From Daucus carota subsp. sativus (lineage: Eukaryota; Streptophyta; Magnoliopsida; Apiales; Apiaceae), in NCBI RefSeq assembly GCF_001625215.2, contig NC_030385.2, positions 39,829,598-39,893,597 of the forward strand: a stretch of DNA of 64,000 nt. Direction: 5' to 3'. A model generated the notes under the pieces. The model did no database searches. It had not been told where the DNA came from and saw only the letters and a program-made list of their open reading frames with translations. Position 1 is the first letter of the stretch. Every line of letters starts with the position of its first letter. This document shows positions 23,085 to 35,144 of this stretch, piece after piece. The position numbers were made by a program, and so were the translations under genes.

Positions 23085-23173
23085 TAAATATGATATAAGA
23101 TGACCAAATTTTGGTACTTTTGGTACCGATGTTCCATTGAAAGGAGGTTTCGCTTATTAATAAGAGGTATTGA

Positions 23174-23934
23174 TTGTTTTGCTGTTGTTTCATTTTGTCT
23201 GCTGTTTTTCGTTCTTCAAACCATTATTCAATGTACTTCATTATTATTTTGAGCTAAAAATAAAGTAAAGCCCAGCAACAAAAATTATCTTCTCTTTTTT
23301 TTCTTTTTAAAGAGAGAATACATGTATTATGTCATTTTTGTGTAAAATTCACCAGAATATTATAATGGATGAATTGCCCTCTTTAGCTGGAACATAGAAT
23401 ATTAATCAGATCTTTTTTGTTAAATAAATACAATCATGAAATACCCCCGAACTATAAACCAAGACCCGTTGTTTAGTATTTGTTGTATTCATCGGAGCAT
23501 CTCATGTGCAGCCTGCGGCAGGCCAGTGAGTCAAATTACCAACCTTTCATTACCTAATTAGCGAAAGGGAGAGATGGACATTAATCCTAGCCAATGAGCT
23601 AACAGCCTCGCAAACTCGATATCCTGTTAAAAGACAGGAGTATCAATTTTAGCCTCTACCTCTAAGCATCCTGTAAAAGCTACCAAGTACTCTTGAGCAG
23701 GAACAAAACACTTGCAATTAACTCCATTGCAGAGTTACTGATATTTCAAATTAGCTGCCAGTTTAAGGCAATAATCATCCGAGCAAATATTTAGTCTACA
23801 GTTCATATAAGAATTTTCCTTTTAGGTAACTGAATCAATCAACGGAAGAAAAAAATCCAATTTGTAATGGAGGGAATAATGAAAACATGTATATGCTCCT
23901 AATGATTCTCTACATTTCTGGCTGTATTCCTATC
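23174..23934. other. Intergenic / 3' flank of the RABA2 gene
   Basis: No ORF. The part nearest 23934 is likely 3' UTR of the GTPase gene. Confidence 0.5.
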
Positions 23935-26039
23935 TTAAGTAGAACAACAACCCTTCTTCATGTTCCCAGATGCATCATTAATATTAATGGTAGTCCCTTG
24001 ACCAGGAAGTGTAGCTGCTGCTTCTTCAGCTGCCAGTGCTTTCTTGTTCATGATATGATATATCTCAGTTAAAACAGTCTGAAAAGCCCTTTCAATATTT
24101 GATGCTTCTAGCGCAGATGTCTCCAGAAATGAGAGCCCTTCTTTCTCTGCCAAAGCTTGACCATCTTGCTCTGCTACGGCTCTGAGATGGTTTAGGTCAG
24201 ACTTGTTCCCAGCCATCATGAGAACAATATTTGAGTCAGCGTGATCTCTCAACTCACGGAGCCATCTCTGAACATTGTCAAATGTTTGCCTCTTGGTTAT
24301 GTCGTACACAATAAAGGCACCGACGGCTCCTCTGTAGTAAGCACTTGTTATAGCACGGTACCTCTCTTGTCCTGCAGTGTCCCATATTTGGGCCTTGACC
24401 GTCTTTCCATCTATCTGTATTTTAAAGTGGAACAAAGTAGCGAACCATGAGTACTAAGACATAATTCACTAGTACTTATCTAACTGCTTACCCACACAAA
24501 CATTACAAAAAAAGATTAAAAACATTCTAAACCAACTATAGAGATCATTAATTATATAACACAAAACACAACTCCAAGTAAATTACCCATTTGACAAAAA
24601 TTGTGTGCATATATTATATACTTTGTTTTGTAGGGAAATGACTTGATTTAGAAATTAAAAGTATTAAAAGTATATGTCAACCTTCTGTTGCTGGGCCATT
24701 ATCACATAAAGTATAAATTCCCTCTCACTTCATCCTCTTTCTCATACAAATCTTAATAATCAAGCTTCAATAAAGGAGCATCAAATAACCACTTCTATAG
24801 TTCTATGTATAAATTAGAACCCAGAAATCAACTTCCTAATCTCATTACCCAATATACTAAAACTCAAATCCCGAATCCTTTACTCTTGTTCCAGTTATCT
24901 CGCATCAAATAACCACTTCTATAGTTCTATGTATAAATTAGAACCCAGAAATCAACTTCCTAATCTCATTACCCAATATACTAAAACTCAAATCCCGAAT
25001 CCTTTACTCTTGTTCCAGTTATCTCTCTCCCTCTCCTCCATCCTAAAGACACCCTGTCGATTCATGGAATCCACTTCACAGGCAAATTGTTAAACAAAAG
25101 ATGGAGCCACTTTTCTGTTATGTGTGTTGTTTGGAGTAATGATTGGCTGCTTAAGGGTACAATTGGTAAGTTTGTGAGGTTCAGAGCAACACAAATTTTC
25201 TTTCCCTAAAATCATACAGAAACATTTTTCAACGGATTTTCCTCCTTCGAAATATATTCATTAATACTTAACCAATCAAACACCAAAATAATGGTTAAAA
25301 TGTTTTCAACGAAACAAACAAAGCCACCAAACATTACTATACAAGTGACTACAATTTGCAACCAATCACATGAGATCATGAAAACCAGCATTTAGTAGCA
25401 ATAACGAATTCTTGAAAAATGACAAAAAAAATTACCAATTGGCAACCCCAAAATCCGAATCGAACCAAACATGATTTCTCACATTACAACCAATCATATG
25501 AGATCATGAAAACCAGCATTTAGTAGCAATAACGAATTCTTGAAAAATGACAGAGAAAATTACCACTTGGCAACCCCAAATATCCGAATCGAACCAAACA
25601 TACATGATTTACTCACTAGTAAAAACCCCAAATACCCGATCAAAGCACAAGTCAAAGATAGTAAAGCATTTCAACGACATTTCAAAAACCCACGAAACAA
25701 AAACCCCTCCTCCCTCACAAGAATTTAATCAAACCCCAAATCAAACAAAATAGTTCTGAGAGACAAAAACACAAACAGGTGAGCAGCAATCAAGAAAAGA
25801 CAAGTGCATTCACAGCCAACCAATAAAACCAAGTTCATGTATGTCTATGTGAGTTATGAAAAGGAGAAGACCTGAAGAGTTCGAGTTGCAAACTCAACGC
25901 CAATGGTGGACTTAGATTCAAGACAGAACTCGTTTCTTGTAAAGCGAGACAAGATGTTGGATTTGCCCACACCTGAATCACCGATCAACACTATCTTGAA
26001 CAGGTAATCGTACTCGTGATGATCCACTCTGCTCGCCAT
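23935..26039 (-). CDS. RAB11-class small GTPase, RABA2-like
   Basis: Two exons on the minus strand: 26039-25872 (56 residues) and 24414-23935 (159 residues), phase 0, giving 215 residues. G-motifs are complete: P-loop GDSGVGKS (20-27), switch I around T45, WDTAGQE (67-73), NKSD (126-129) and ETSAL (154-158). The C-terminus GCCST carries two cysteines for geranylgeranylation. The closest remembered match is Arabidopsis RABA2b, also ending GCCST. RABA2 proteins act at the trans-Golgi network/early endosome and carry vesicles to the plasma membrane and cell plate. The gene looks intact. The 1457-bp intron holds two independent tandem duplications. Confidence 0.95.
24778..25025. repeat. Perfect 124-bp tandem duplication in RABA2 intron
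   Basis: 24778-24901 and 24902-25025 read identically by eye, both starting GCATCAAATAACCACTTC and ending CCAGTTATCTC. Lack of differences points to a recent event. Confidence 0.93.
25360..25618. repeat. Diverged 128-bp tandem duplication in RABA2 intron
   Basis: Copies start at about 25360 and 25488 (AACCAATCACATGAGATC and AACCAATCATATGAGATC) and stay alignable to near 25618, with small indels and substitutions. It is older than the 124-bp duplication in the same intron. Confidence 0.85.
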
Positions 26040-28733
26040 CTCTCTCCCAAGCTGTTGTGTTTTGTTTTGTTTCTCTCTCGCAAAGGGGAGAAATGTGAAT
26101 GAGCGAGAGAGGGAGAGAGTATTGTTGCTATCAGGTTTTTGATCCCTTTATGACTCTTCAATTATCCCCTCTCTCCCTTTTTAAAATCACTTTCAGTTTA
26201 AAACAAAATCAGTTATTACTGGCCAATAGTTTAAATTCATTCGAAGTTAAAATCGGAAATATGACCTCAAAATTTAAATAAAATTTTCTCCAATTTTTTT
26301 CTGGCTAAACTTAAATATATTATGCCCTTGAGTTCCGGTAATCTTGAACTCAACCTTCTTTGAGCTCAACTAAATAAATTTTTTTTACAAACAAATAATT
26401 TTATTAACGAAATCACTCATTAGAACTCAGCCTTAACAAATCCTCGAACTGTCAACTGATTGTGAAACAAATAACGAGTTAAACAAATAATCGTTTTGTT
26501 TTCAGATCGCTTAACACATAGAATATTCAAGTTCTTTTATCTAAAAAGTAATACAATGACAAATCGAGCAATCCAACCTATAACAGCCATAAAACTGATA
26601 GCATGATAATTGACCTTCACATAAGCATCATTTATAGAACAATATTTAGAACTATCAGTTATATGAACTGATATCGGAGCAACAGGTTCTCTTAAAATAT
26701 GAACAAATTTTTATTCTAAAACAAAATTGAGTATAGTAAAAAATAAAGAAACACAACTGAAACGAAGACTTTTTTATATAGGTTGGACCGGGTCCAGAGA
26801 ATCAAAAATGAATGCAGATTCTTGTTGTAGGTTTATATTCTTTTTGTATATCTATATTTGTTGTAGTGCAGGAACAATTAATTAATTAGTATGAATAACA
26901 ATAAAAAACCAAGTTGAGTTGGGTTGGCCCTTAGTGCAGGCAGGCAGACACAGACTGGCAAAGACGGTGACGCCACTTTCCATGCATATTAGTATTTAAC
27001 TCCGATTTGTAAATTTATACAGAACATGGGTCGTGGGTCGTGGCCTGCATTTGTTTTCGGGAGCGAATTTATTGTATGTGTTATATCGGTGTGAAGAGAA
27101 ATGTTTGGCGGCGGATAGGTAGCCACCAACTTTCAACTATTAAAACAGGTTTACATTTTGGTGCTGTAAATTGAAGTCAAAATTAAGTCGGTTTGACCGG
27201 AAAAAGACCAGTAATTTGAAAGGGATGCAGTATTTGTGTCAAGTACTTTGTATGGTGGGTTGATTAAATTTCGTGTTTTACTGCATTTTTAGTTGATAGC
27301 AGTCATAGAACAGAGTACAGAGTGATTTATGGACATATGGCATTATTTATTTCAGTTATAGTGTGAATTTTGTTCTGTTTGATCATGATAAATGTTTTTT
27401 TATTTGAACGGCATGCAACCTGCAAGTTTTCTAACATTAACTTTGCTTATGTGATGTTAGGTTTGTATCTGACCACTTGGTAACTAGACTTTCAAGCGAT
27501 TTAGTCAAAAAAAAGACTTTCAAGCGATGAAGTAAAAGAGCTTTCTGGTTTTAAGATTTTTGGTTCGTGTTTGATTTGAGTCATGCATATATACAAGTGT
27601 TGGTTCATATACAACTTAATTTAGCCTATTGATTACAAAATGGTGATTTGTATTACTGTGATTAGTTTGACAATGTGATTTGTACCGCGACTAGCCGACT
27701 GCTATGGACTTTTTGCTGGTTTGTGAGTTTGTAGGCTGATTAACGAGTAGTTTATAGTGTAACATGACCCTAGACACATACGGAAGTAATATTATCTTGA
27801 ATTTGAAGGAGCCTGATATTACACAAGTCGCGCAAAGATTACTTTTTCAAGACAGAACCAATATTATCTGGAGTAGCTAGTTTAGCTACTTATTCATCTG
27901 CTATATTAACTACAGGACCAATGTCATGTATGACCATGAGGCTCGTAATATTACTCCTATGAACGACTTTTTGTACTAATAGTATAATTAGAAGCTCCAT
28001 GGCCTCTGGCCTCCGGACCATAAAGGTCTAAGACTCTACATATTGAAACAGAAACAAACTTTTAATCTCTTGTTTCCGTTTTCGTGTCTTTATCCTTCCT
28101 GTCACAGCTTGGCGTATGAATGCAATGAAGCACCTGGATACAGAATTGGAGCAGGTCTCATCAATTCTGTACGAGCCTCGGATTCTGGTTTAGTGTATCA
28201 AGTTTTTGAAGCACTTCTTTTAGGTAATGCCAAACTATCATATTGCTGGTAAAGGATTACCAGAGAATTACACAGAATGGGGTTTATTGGACTGGTCTGA
28301 TGGCATTCCCAGAGTGCAAGGTTTGTCGTTTATTTTCCTCTTCATTACCTTTCCTCTCTATTTAAAACTCGAGAACAGGGTGTAAGAGTAATTAAAAAGA
28401 AAGATATTTGAATGAAGCAATAAAATTTTCGGATAACCTCGATAAATGATTAAAAAAAAAATTGGATTCTGGGGTATTTTATCTATCGAATGTGTTTAAC
28501 TTCCTAGATGAGAAAATTTTTAAGCTAATAAAATTGATCTTTGGAAGCAAGCATAAAAAACAAATGGAAATTTGAAGACAAAGTTAAGGCATATATGAAC
28601 TTGTTCCCATAGATATAGATGTAATGTGTATTAGGTGTTTATTCAGTGACCCAACAACCACTTCCTACTTGGATAGATAGATAACGAAGTCACAAGTAGG
28701 TTTATTTATTTATGATCAAGTCAATACATAATA
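26040..28733. other. Intergenic; unrecognised gene-like fragment near 28085-28310
   Basis: The first 150 bp is 5' UTR and promoter of the RABA2 gene (CT-rich). The rest is AT-rich. Around 28085-28310 (+) two coding-like pieces lie in different frames: APGYRIGAGLINSVRASDSG, then HIAGKGLPENYTEWGLLDWS. They end at a possible donor (CAAG|GTTTGT). I do not recognise the family. No start or flanking exons are evident, so a relic or captured exon is likelier than a gene. Confidence 0.4.
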
Positions 28734-28993
28734 CTCCCTCCGTTTCAAAATACATGTCCACTTTAGCAAAAAAAGTTTGTTTCAAAATACTTGTCCACTT
28801 CAACTTTCAATGTCAATTTATATTTCCAAAATCAACTCTCCTTCACATATTAAAAACTTATATTTCCAAAATCAACCATACACCACACATTATGTTCAAT
28901 TAATGACTTAATACACCTCTTTCTTCTCACAATCCACTTTTCTTAAACTATGTGATTTTTTTTAAGTGGACATGTAATTTGAAACGGAGGGAG
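28734..28993. mobile_element. Stowaway-like MITE (Tc1/mariner)
   Basis: 260 bp with terminal inverted repeats CTCCCTCCGTTTCAAA / TTTGAAACGGAGGGAG, flanked by TA at 28732-28733 and 28994-28995. The size and the CTCCCTCCGT ends are typical of Stowaway elements. Confidence 0.92.
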
Positions 28994-29417
28994 TATACAA
29001 AAACAGCTCATAATTCCATCTCTAAAATCAGGTGCAGCCGAATTTTAACTGCCTCAAGCCAAAAGGATAATTTCACCTCTTAAAGTAGCCCTTTTGTCAA
29101 ATAATCTAGGTGATGCTTATTGAACAACCCTAACCATCACTACGTCTCTTTTAATCATCACGGTTTCTTAAAAATTCGATTAATTCTTAAAATATATTTT
29201 ATCATATCGATTATATACGATGACCAAAAATTCTTGATTTATCAAATATATGTGTAATAAATCCTAAAGCGGTAAGTTAATCAATTAATTCTGATTCTCG
29301 ATTTTTACAATTATGATCACAGTTCAATGTGATAATGATATATATACTCGTCGTCAACTTAATTTTCACATAAGTTGAGTTTATTAACCGATGATTTTAA
29401 TAGATTTTTTAATTCAG
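28994..29417. other. AT-rich intergenic stretch
   Basis: Between two MITEs. No ORF, RNA or repeat recognised. Confidence 0.5.
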
Positions 29418-29913
29418 AGGGATGTATTCGATTGTGATTTTAATGGATTGTTCTTAGTCTATAGATTTTAATGGATTGTATGTGATTTTGATTTTATACG
29501 GATTCTTGATAAAATATCGCAGAGTTAGATAGGATTTAAGCACAATGTTTCAAAGTCCTATTGATTTTGGTGGGATTTTTTTTTTTTTTTTTTTTTGCCA
29601 CATTGGTGGGATTTCAAAAAACTTAAAATACACCGAAGAATGCCAAAAAATCCATCTTTTAATTAAATCCAAAAAATTCATCAGCATTTGAATATGATCA
29701 GATTTTAATGGATTTTAAACATCCGAATTGAATACCATCGGATTTTAAAGCATAATTTAAAATCCCAATTGAATACCAACAGATTTTGTAGCGTAATTTA
29801 AAATCTCAATTGAATATCTCAAGATTTTAATGGATATCACACAATCTCAATCAAATACCCTCGGATTTCATGAATGCAAAAAAAAGTTTTAAAATCTCAA
29901 TATAATACCCCCC
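29418..29913. mobile_element. MITE-like element with GGGATGTATTCGATTG-type ends
   Basis: The left end reads GGGATGTATTCGATTGTGAT. The reverse complement of the right end reads GGGGGGTATTATATTGAGAT. Inside, TGGATTTTAA and AATTGAATACC units recur in both orientations. Target duplications are unclear, so the superfamily is not assigned. Confidence 0.6.
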
Positions 29914-30260
29914 TTTTATTTTAACGTGTGTATCTGGATATGGAAATTTTACTATATATTTATTTTGAATAATATAAGGATTATAAAAAAAGACAAGTGA
30001 AGGTTATAAAATGGAAACAAATGTCAGGATAGTTGTGTAGCTGAACAAATACACTGTCCAACTAACAAAACCCCAACAGCTGAAACCCAATCTCATCAAC
30101 TGATTAACTAAATATCTGACCCACCCCAGCTAAGAGATATGTACTTACATTCACTTGTATTTATCCATCACCAACTTATTATCTTTGCCTCTTCTTATGT
30201 TTCTTCTCTCTAGATTTTCTCTCATCAACTTAACGACTACTGAAAGTTTCGAGATTTATT
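29914..30260. other. Promoter and 5' UTR region of the next gene
   Basis: 347 bp upstream of the start codon at 30261. The last 100 bp is CT-rich, as in plant leaders. No clear TATA box. Confidence 0.4.
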
Positions 30261-32280
30261 ATGGAGGAGAAGATGAATTATGAGCATGGTTCTAGCGCTG
30301 AATCTGTTTTCAGTGGCTTTGGATCTTCTTCGGGTCTGAATACTCCTGCTGGGTCGGACCTGGATTCTCTGGAGAGCGAGGAGGATGATTTTATGGCGGA
30401 GTTGACTCGAAAAATGGCGGAAAACATGCTTCTTGAAGATGATAATAAAACTACCCCTGTTTCCCCTGTTTCGGACAACACTGCTCAGGTATGTACACAG
30501 CCCCTGCTTGTCGTATGTCTTATCTCGTCCGTATTGAATTATGATATCATGTTAAGTGACTAGTGAAATCGAGATTTTTTTTAGAATGATCGTTATATTT
30601 GTAACGGTTTATGTACCGTCGGTTTTCGATAAATATCCGTTTTAGCCCACAAACGTTATAAATCCCATCGCTCTAAGCATGTAATCTGTATGCGAGTTGG
30701 TAAACATTTAAATGGAATATCTGTATGTTATACGAAGCTAAAATTGTTTTTAGTTACTTTTACTCAAAAAAAAGTTACTTGTATTTAAAATTTTTGGAAT
30801 GTTTAGTGTTTTCTATTAAAAAAAGATAATGGTACACCACAATCAATTATATTCGGCATATGTTGAGGAAAAATTTTATGAAGGTAAAGTCTGTAGAATG
30901 AGCACTTTTCGCAGAAAAATACACTAGTTTTTTTTCAATATTTTCATAAAAAATCTAGAATTAATATCATTCCAAAAAAAAAACCACTAATATAGTATCC
31001 GGACCCATAAAAAAATACCAGTACCGTAATTAATATCTGATTTTTTATTTTATTTTTTTAAAGTGCGGACAATATGAACACCAAAAGAAGGCTCATTTTC
31101 AACACCAACCAAGAAACAGAGAATATGGGTATGCGCATGCAAGGAGACCGGGTGTTCTGAGTGCAGCACAGGCCGGGTCGGGTATGAGAGTGGTGTTTCT
31201 CGGGTCAAAAAACGGGTCATCCGGAACTGGGGTTTTCTTGCCATCACAGGCTACCAATAATAATAATATTGTTAATCCAGCCTATGATCATCAGTACCGT
31301 AAGAAACCAGGTACGTTTTGAAATCTAATGTACTCCACCTATTTTTTTTGAAATTTCTGAACTCTAAAATGACGTATTGTACTTTGTTTTGTTGTGTGCA
31401 ATAGATTCCAATTAAGATTCTTTGACTTTAGAATCTTGCTTTTTGAAAATTACTTGTTGGGTACTGAATTATTTGGAGCTTGAGATTGTGACTTGTGTGG
31501 CCCATCTTGCTCTGTATAATTGCATCTTCATTTTGCATCATACATTACATTATGCAATTTCATTTACATTTGAGTGTAATCTGGGATGAATTGTTAACCC
31601 GCGGAATCAGATCGGGACTGACCTTTTGAGCATGTTAAAATTTTGATCATGCTCGTCATTTGGAATCTGTTTTAGCGGACCAGCAAGTGGCCTGACAAAG
31701 CCTATTAACTTATGCAACCAATTATTGGTTTCCATAATGCCCTGTGCTGGAATAACTTAATTTGGTTTTGTTTATCATTATTGACTAGTTGCATGATTAC
31801 ACCACTACATAATTACTTCACATTTCAAGACTCTGTACCTAATCATCTGATTAACGTGCACAGTAGTAATTACTGAAGTGTGCATGCATCTGCAATTATC
31901 AAAAAGAATTAAGGTCTCCTTATGAAAGGACTGTTTTACCTTAAACAATTTTCATTACCTTATTGCTTATTGTTAGTATTACAGTCCGGTGAGATTGAGT
32001 TCTCGTACCATGTTATGTGACCAATTCTCCCAAAATTTCAAAATGCTGGGAGGAAGACTTGTCAGAATCATATTATATTCTAATAATTTTACTTGTTTTT
32101 TCATCAGTATGCTCCACGGTTCTGGTACCAGAAAGAGTGCTGCAGACTCTGAAGCAGCATTTCGAGAAGAGATCAAATGCTCACGGAGGGCTGCAATCGC
32201 ATACGCAACAGAATCAACGGTTGCAGTCGCAGGAGAATCACAACCAGGAGCTGCAACTTCCGCAAGAATGGACTTACTGA
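30261..32280 (+). CDS. Plant protein of unknown function (SGLNTPAGSDLDS family)
   Basis: Three exons joined by canonical sites: 30261-30488, 31064-31310 and 32108-32280, giving 215 residues. The N-terminus is acidic and Ser-rich (SSSGLNTPAGSDLDSLESEE, then DDFMAELTRKMAEN). The middle has AAQAGSGMRVVFLGSKNGSS followed by GTGVFLP. The C-terminus has KKPVCSTVLVPERVLQTLKQ followed by a Gln-rich tail. These three blocks recur together in uncharacterised eudicot proteins I remember, but I cannot name a function. No signal peptide or membrane segment; probably soluble and partly disordered. Exon borders preserve the frame (phases 0 and 1), so the gene looks intact. Confidence 0.75.
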
Positions 32281-34210
32281 TGATCGAAGCATTAGTAATG
32301 GCTGTCTTTGTCAGATGGAACTAGTTAAGAATAATCAACACACAAGAAGAAAATATTCTTTGTCAAATAAGAAATCTTGTCATAGATTCAGGTTAAGTAA
32401 TCACCATACGTATGAATATGGTGCTGATGATTAAGATGTGTCTAGTTAAATTATTGGAATTCCGCTTTGTAAATAAATATTTGATTATTTATAAAAATTA
32501 ATAATGATTGTATCCTGCTTAGGCTATATGCTCTTATCTTTTCTTTTGAAATTAGTGCAAGACAGATCTGGAATTTTTTATTTCGGGGGAATTAAGTAAA
32601 GTTTTGGAAATCACCCTCATATATAAAAGTACTTCTATTTTTTGTCCTGTGCGCTTAGACTCCATGATCTTAGATCCGCCGAGAGAGAGGATATGATGCT
32701 AGATGCTTTGGTAGTTTGGGGGTGATATACTGACATGTGAACACACACAAATGGTCGTGATTCGATATGAATCATTTTAATAGTTCAAAATGCAGGCCAT
32801 CCTCATCTCAGCGGTACAAAATACTGGTCAAAATGATTGTAATCGTTTTAACTTCTACTTCCAGGTTACTTCATGGTGACACTGAGGCGTAATCTTCTGT
32901 TTCTCTCAATTATTTACATTATTTTTTTACACATTTTTCAACATTCATTTAAAATATAGTTTCATTATATATTTTTTAAAAAAAATTACATTTTATTAGT
33001 GAAATGGGTTGGATAAAAATTATTCACGGGAAGATAAAAAGATTAAAAATCTGACATTCTGACTCATAGAATAAGCATGATAAGAACGAAAACATAGGGT
33101 CTTATGAAAGAAAAAAACAGTAACGCCAAGAATCTTTGATGAAAGCTTGATGTTTAACTTTTATTCAAAAAAAAATAAAAAAAAATTATGAAATTATACT
33201 TTACAGGAGCATTAAAATACATGCAAACAATGAACGTAAACAACCAGAAAGAGAGAAAACAGTGAACGTAAACAACCAGAAAGAGAGAGTATATATTTAA
33301 GATTTTGTACTTTTTCAGCACAGGAAGTTATACAATATAATTTTAAAAATTATGTTATTTCAATTTTTTGAAATAAAAATAAAATATTTATTCGGAAATA
33401 ATAATTTTAGAAAAATTGTAAGTTACATTTTATATAAGTCTCAAATTACGTCTTAAATAATATAAAAATACTGTATGGAAATGAGACGAACCATTCTTTG
33501 CTAACCATAGTTTACATTTGTTTCACACAAAAAAACATAAATATAAGAATTTATGCGTATCAATAAGAATTTAGAAAAGTCTGTTGATCAGGACCGGTTG
33601 AAGAACTAGTCGTCTGAGAGCTGGTTCCTGACCAGTCGGCCCTTGTTCATCAGTGCTTTGGCCGGACTACAAAAATAAAAAAATTCAGGCATAGGTACCG
33701 AAATTATTTTTTCCTTTACCTTTATGTTACTCTTTTGATCGCAACTATTTGTTTAGACTTTTCTTTTCATGTATCATTCAATTTTTTATATTTCAAAATT
33801 TATAATAATATTTTATAATATAAAAATCAACTACTTTTAATTTATTATACCCATTTATCATATTTAATATCAATCGATTCCACCATTATTCTCATTTTTA
33901 TGCTTTTTTATCTTATTTTACTATAATTTTAACTTCGTGTCTAACCCAAGTATTTAAGAGATGTAGATAGAACAAATCTAGAATTCAAATTTTTTGGACC
34001 CAGGCACACGTAAGTTCTTAGCCATGTGAGTGGACCTGTGGCAACAAAAGAACTCCAGTGGAATGAGCACTCATAGTGCTTTGCTGGAGCATAATCTTTA
34101 TTCGGTTTTTTAGTGTGCACACTAATAAAATATACTCTTATTTTATTAATAATTATGATCCCTTTGCATGTATTTCTGTTAATCAAAATTTTTTATTTAA
34201 ATAAAAAATA
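32281..34210. other. Intergenic, AT-rich
   Basis: 3' flank of the unknown-protein gene, then featureless AT-rich DNA. A short 32-bp tandem repeat (TGAACGTAAACAACCAGAAA) lies at 33231-33288. No ORF is convincing. Confidence 0.55.
33231..33288. repeat. 32-bp tandem repeat, two copies
   Basis: TGAACGTAAACAACCAGAAA GAGAGA occurs twice in succession, at 33231 and 33263. Confidence 0.85.
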
Positions 34211-34470
34211 CTTCCTCCGTCCATCCAATTCTTTACGTTGGATTTGTGCACGGAGGTTATGAAATACGTATAAAGTAGTGGAAAAAAGAAAGAAAAGTGG
34301 GTGAAGTGGCGGGATTTTTAATATATAAAACAGAGATAGTGAAGTAAAAGTAGTGTTAAAAGTGAGAAAGTGGTGGGACCCATTTACATTTTAGGAAAGT
34401 TTTGTAGTGTAAAGAGATGGGTGGGATAACCAAAAAGAGAAACCGTAAAGAATTTGTGAGACATGGGGAG
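34211..34470. mobile_element. Degenerate Stowaway-like MITE
   Basis: 260 bp flanked by TA. The left end CTTCCTCCGTCCATCCAATT runs to TCTTTACG; the right end CGTAAAGAATTTGTGAGACA runs to TGGGGAG. The ends pair imperfectly. The interior is AG-rich on the plus strand. Confidence 0.75.
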
Positions 34471-34509
34471 TAGTTATCACGTGCCTGAAAGATCTATAAT
34501 TATTCTTAT

Positions 34510-35116
34510 GAGTAAAGTGCATTATGTGTACCTGCACTTTGGGCGAGACACCACTTTTAATACTGTATTTTTGAAAGCTCCACTTGAGATATTGATGTTC
34601 ATAACCCGCAGCATTCTGTGTGTTGCCGTCTGTGTAGCAATGACACCGTTAGGAAAGGTGAGGGTATTTCCTTACTTTCACAACTACAACGGCTCTTTTC
34701 TTTCTTTTCCAGCTATTAGAACAGGATGCAGCCCCCAAATCAGTGTATAACCCTAATTTTACTTACAGGTATAAGTAGGGCACTCATTTGGTGTGTAGAT
34801 ATCGCGATCTGCCCGTGACCAACGAACCCAGTTCATCTCCCCTTGCTATTGAAATCAAGAATCGCCGTGTGGATGCTTCAGAAATGGTGCTCGATGTAAA
34901 AGAAAGTTAGACTCGATCGGCAGTTACCCAAAAGCCCGCCAATAGATAGTACTTCTAAAAGGGTCATGGAATATGTAACGGCGTTAGCTCAAATAGACGG
35001 AAGGCAACAATGTTTAACAAAAAAGTAAATACAGTATCTCAAGTGGAGCTTTCAGAAATACAGTATTAAAAGTGGTGTCTCGCCCAAAGTACAGGTACAC
35101 ATAATGCACTTTACTC
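34510..35116. mobile_element. Mutator-like (TIR-MULE) non-autonomous element
   Basis: 607 bp with terminal inverted repeats of about 80 bp (34510-34590 and 35037-35116, starting GAGTAAAGTGCATTATGTGT, two to three mismatches). It is flanked by a perfect 9-bp target duplication TATTCTTAT (34501-34509 and 35117-35125), the Mutator hallmark. No transposase. The interior has normal GC and an open stretch ending at 34910 (RYRDLPVTNEPSSSPLAIEI), so a captured gene fragment (Pack-MULE) is possible. Confidence 0.9.
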
Positions 35117-35144
35117 TATTCTTATTCATCAATTTTGTTTAGTA

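Larger units (their letters stand above)
21839..23173 (-). mobile_element. Probable non-autonomous Helitron
   Basis: On the minus strand the right end reads CCCGTGCTTGGCACGGG (21866-21850), a 7-bp hairpin stem, then TTATAAA and CTAG followed by T. This is the Helitron 3' signature (hairpin, CTRR, insertion 5' of T). The other end is placed at 23173, where the minus strand reads A|TCAATACCTCTTATTAATAAG: TC ends inside an A/T host site and a short AT palindrome. The 1.3-kb interior is extremely AT-rich, with imperfect repeats of a TATAAAATCNTAACCAATAT-like unit (about 22720-22990) and a TAA microsatellite. No Rep/helicase gene is present. The 3' end is well supported; the 5' end is inferred. 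Confidence 0.55.

Noticed and set aside
22978-23193. ORF with a poly-Tyr run on the minus strand
   Set aside because: It is the translation of the TAA microsatellite inside the probable Helitron.
24778-25618. CRISPR-like array from repeated blocks in the RABA2 intron
   Set aside because: The repeats are adjacent two-copy duplications with no spacers, in a plant nuclear intron.
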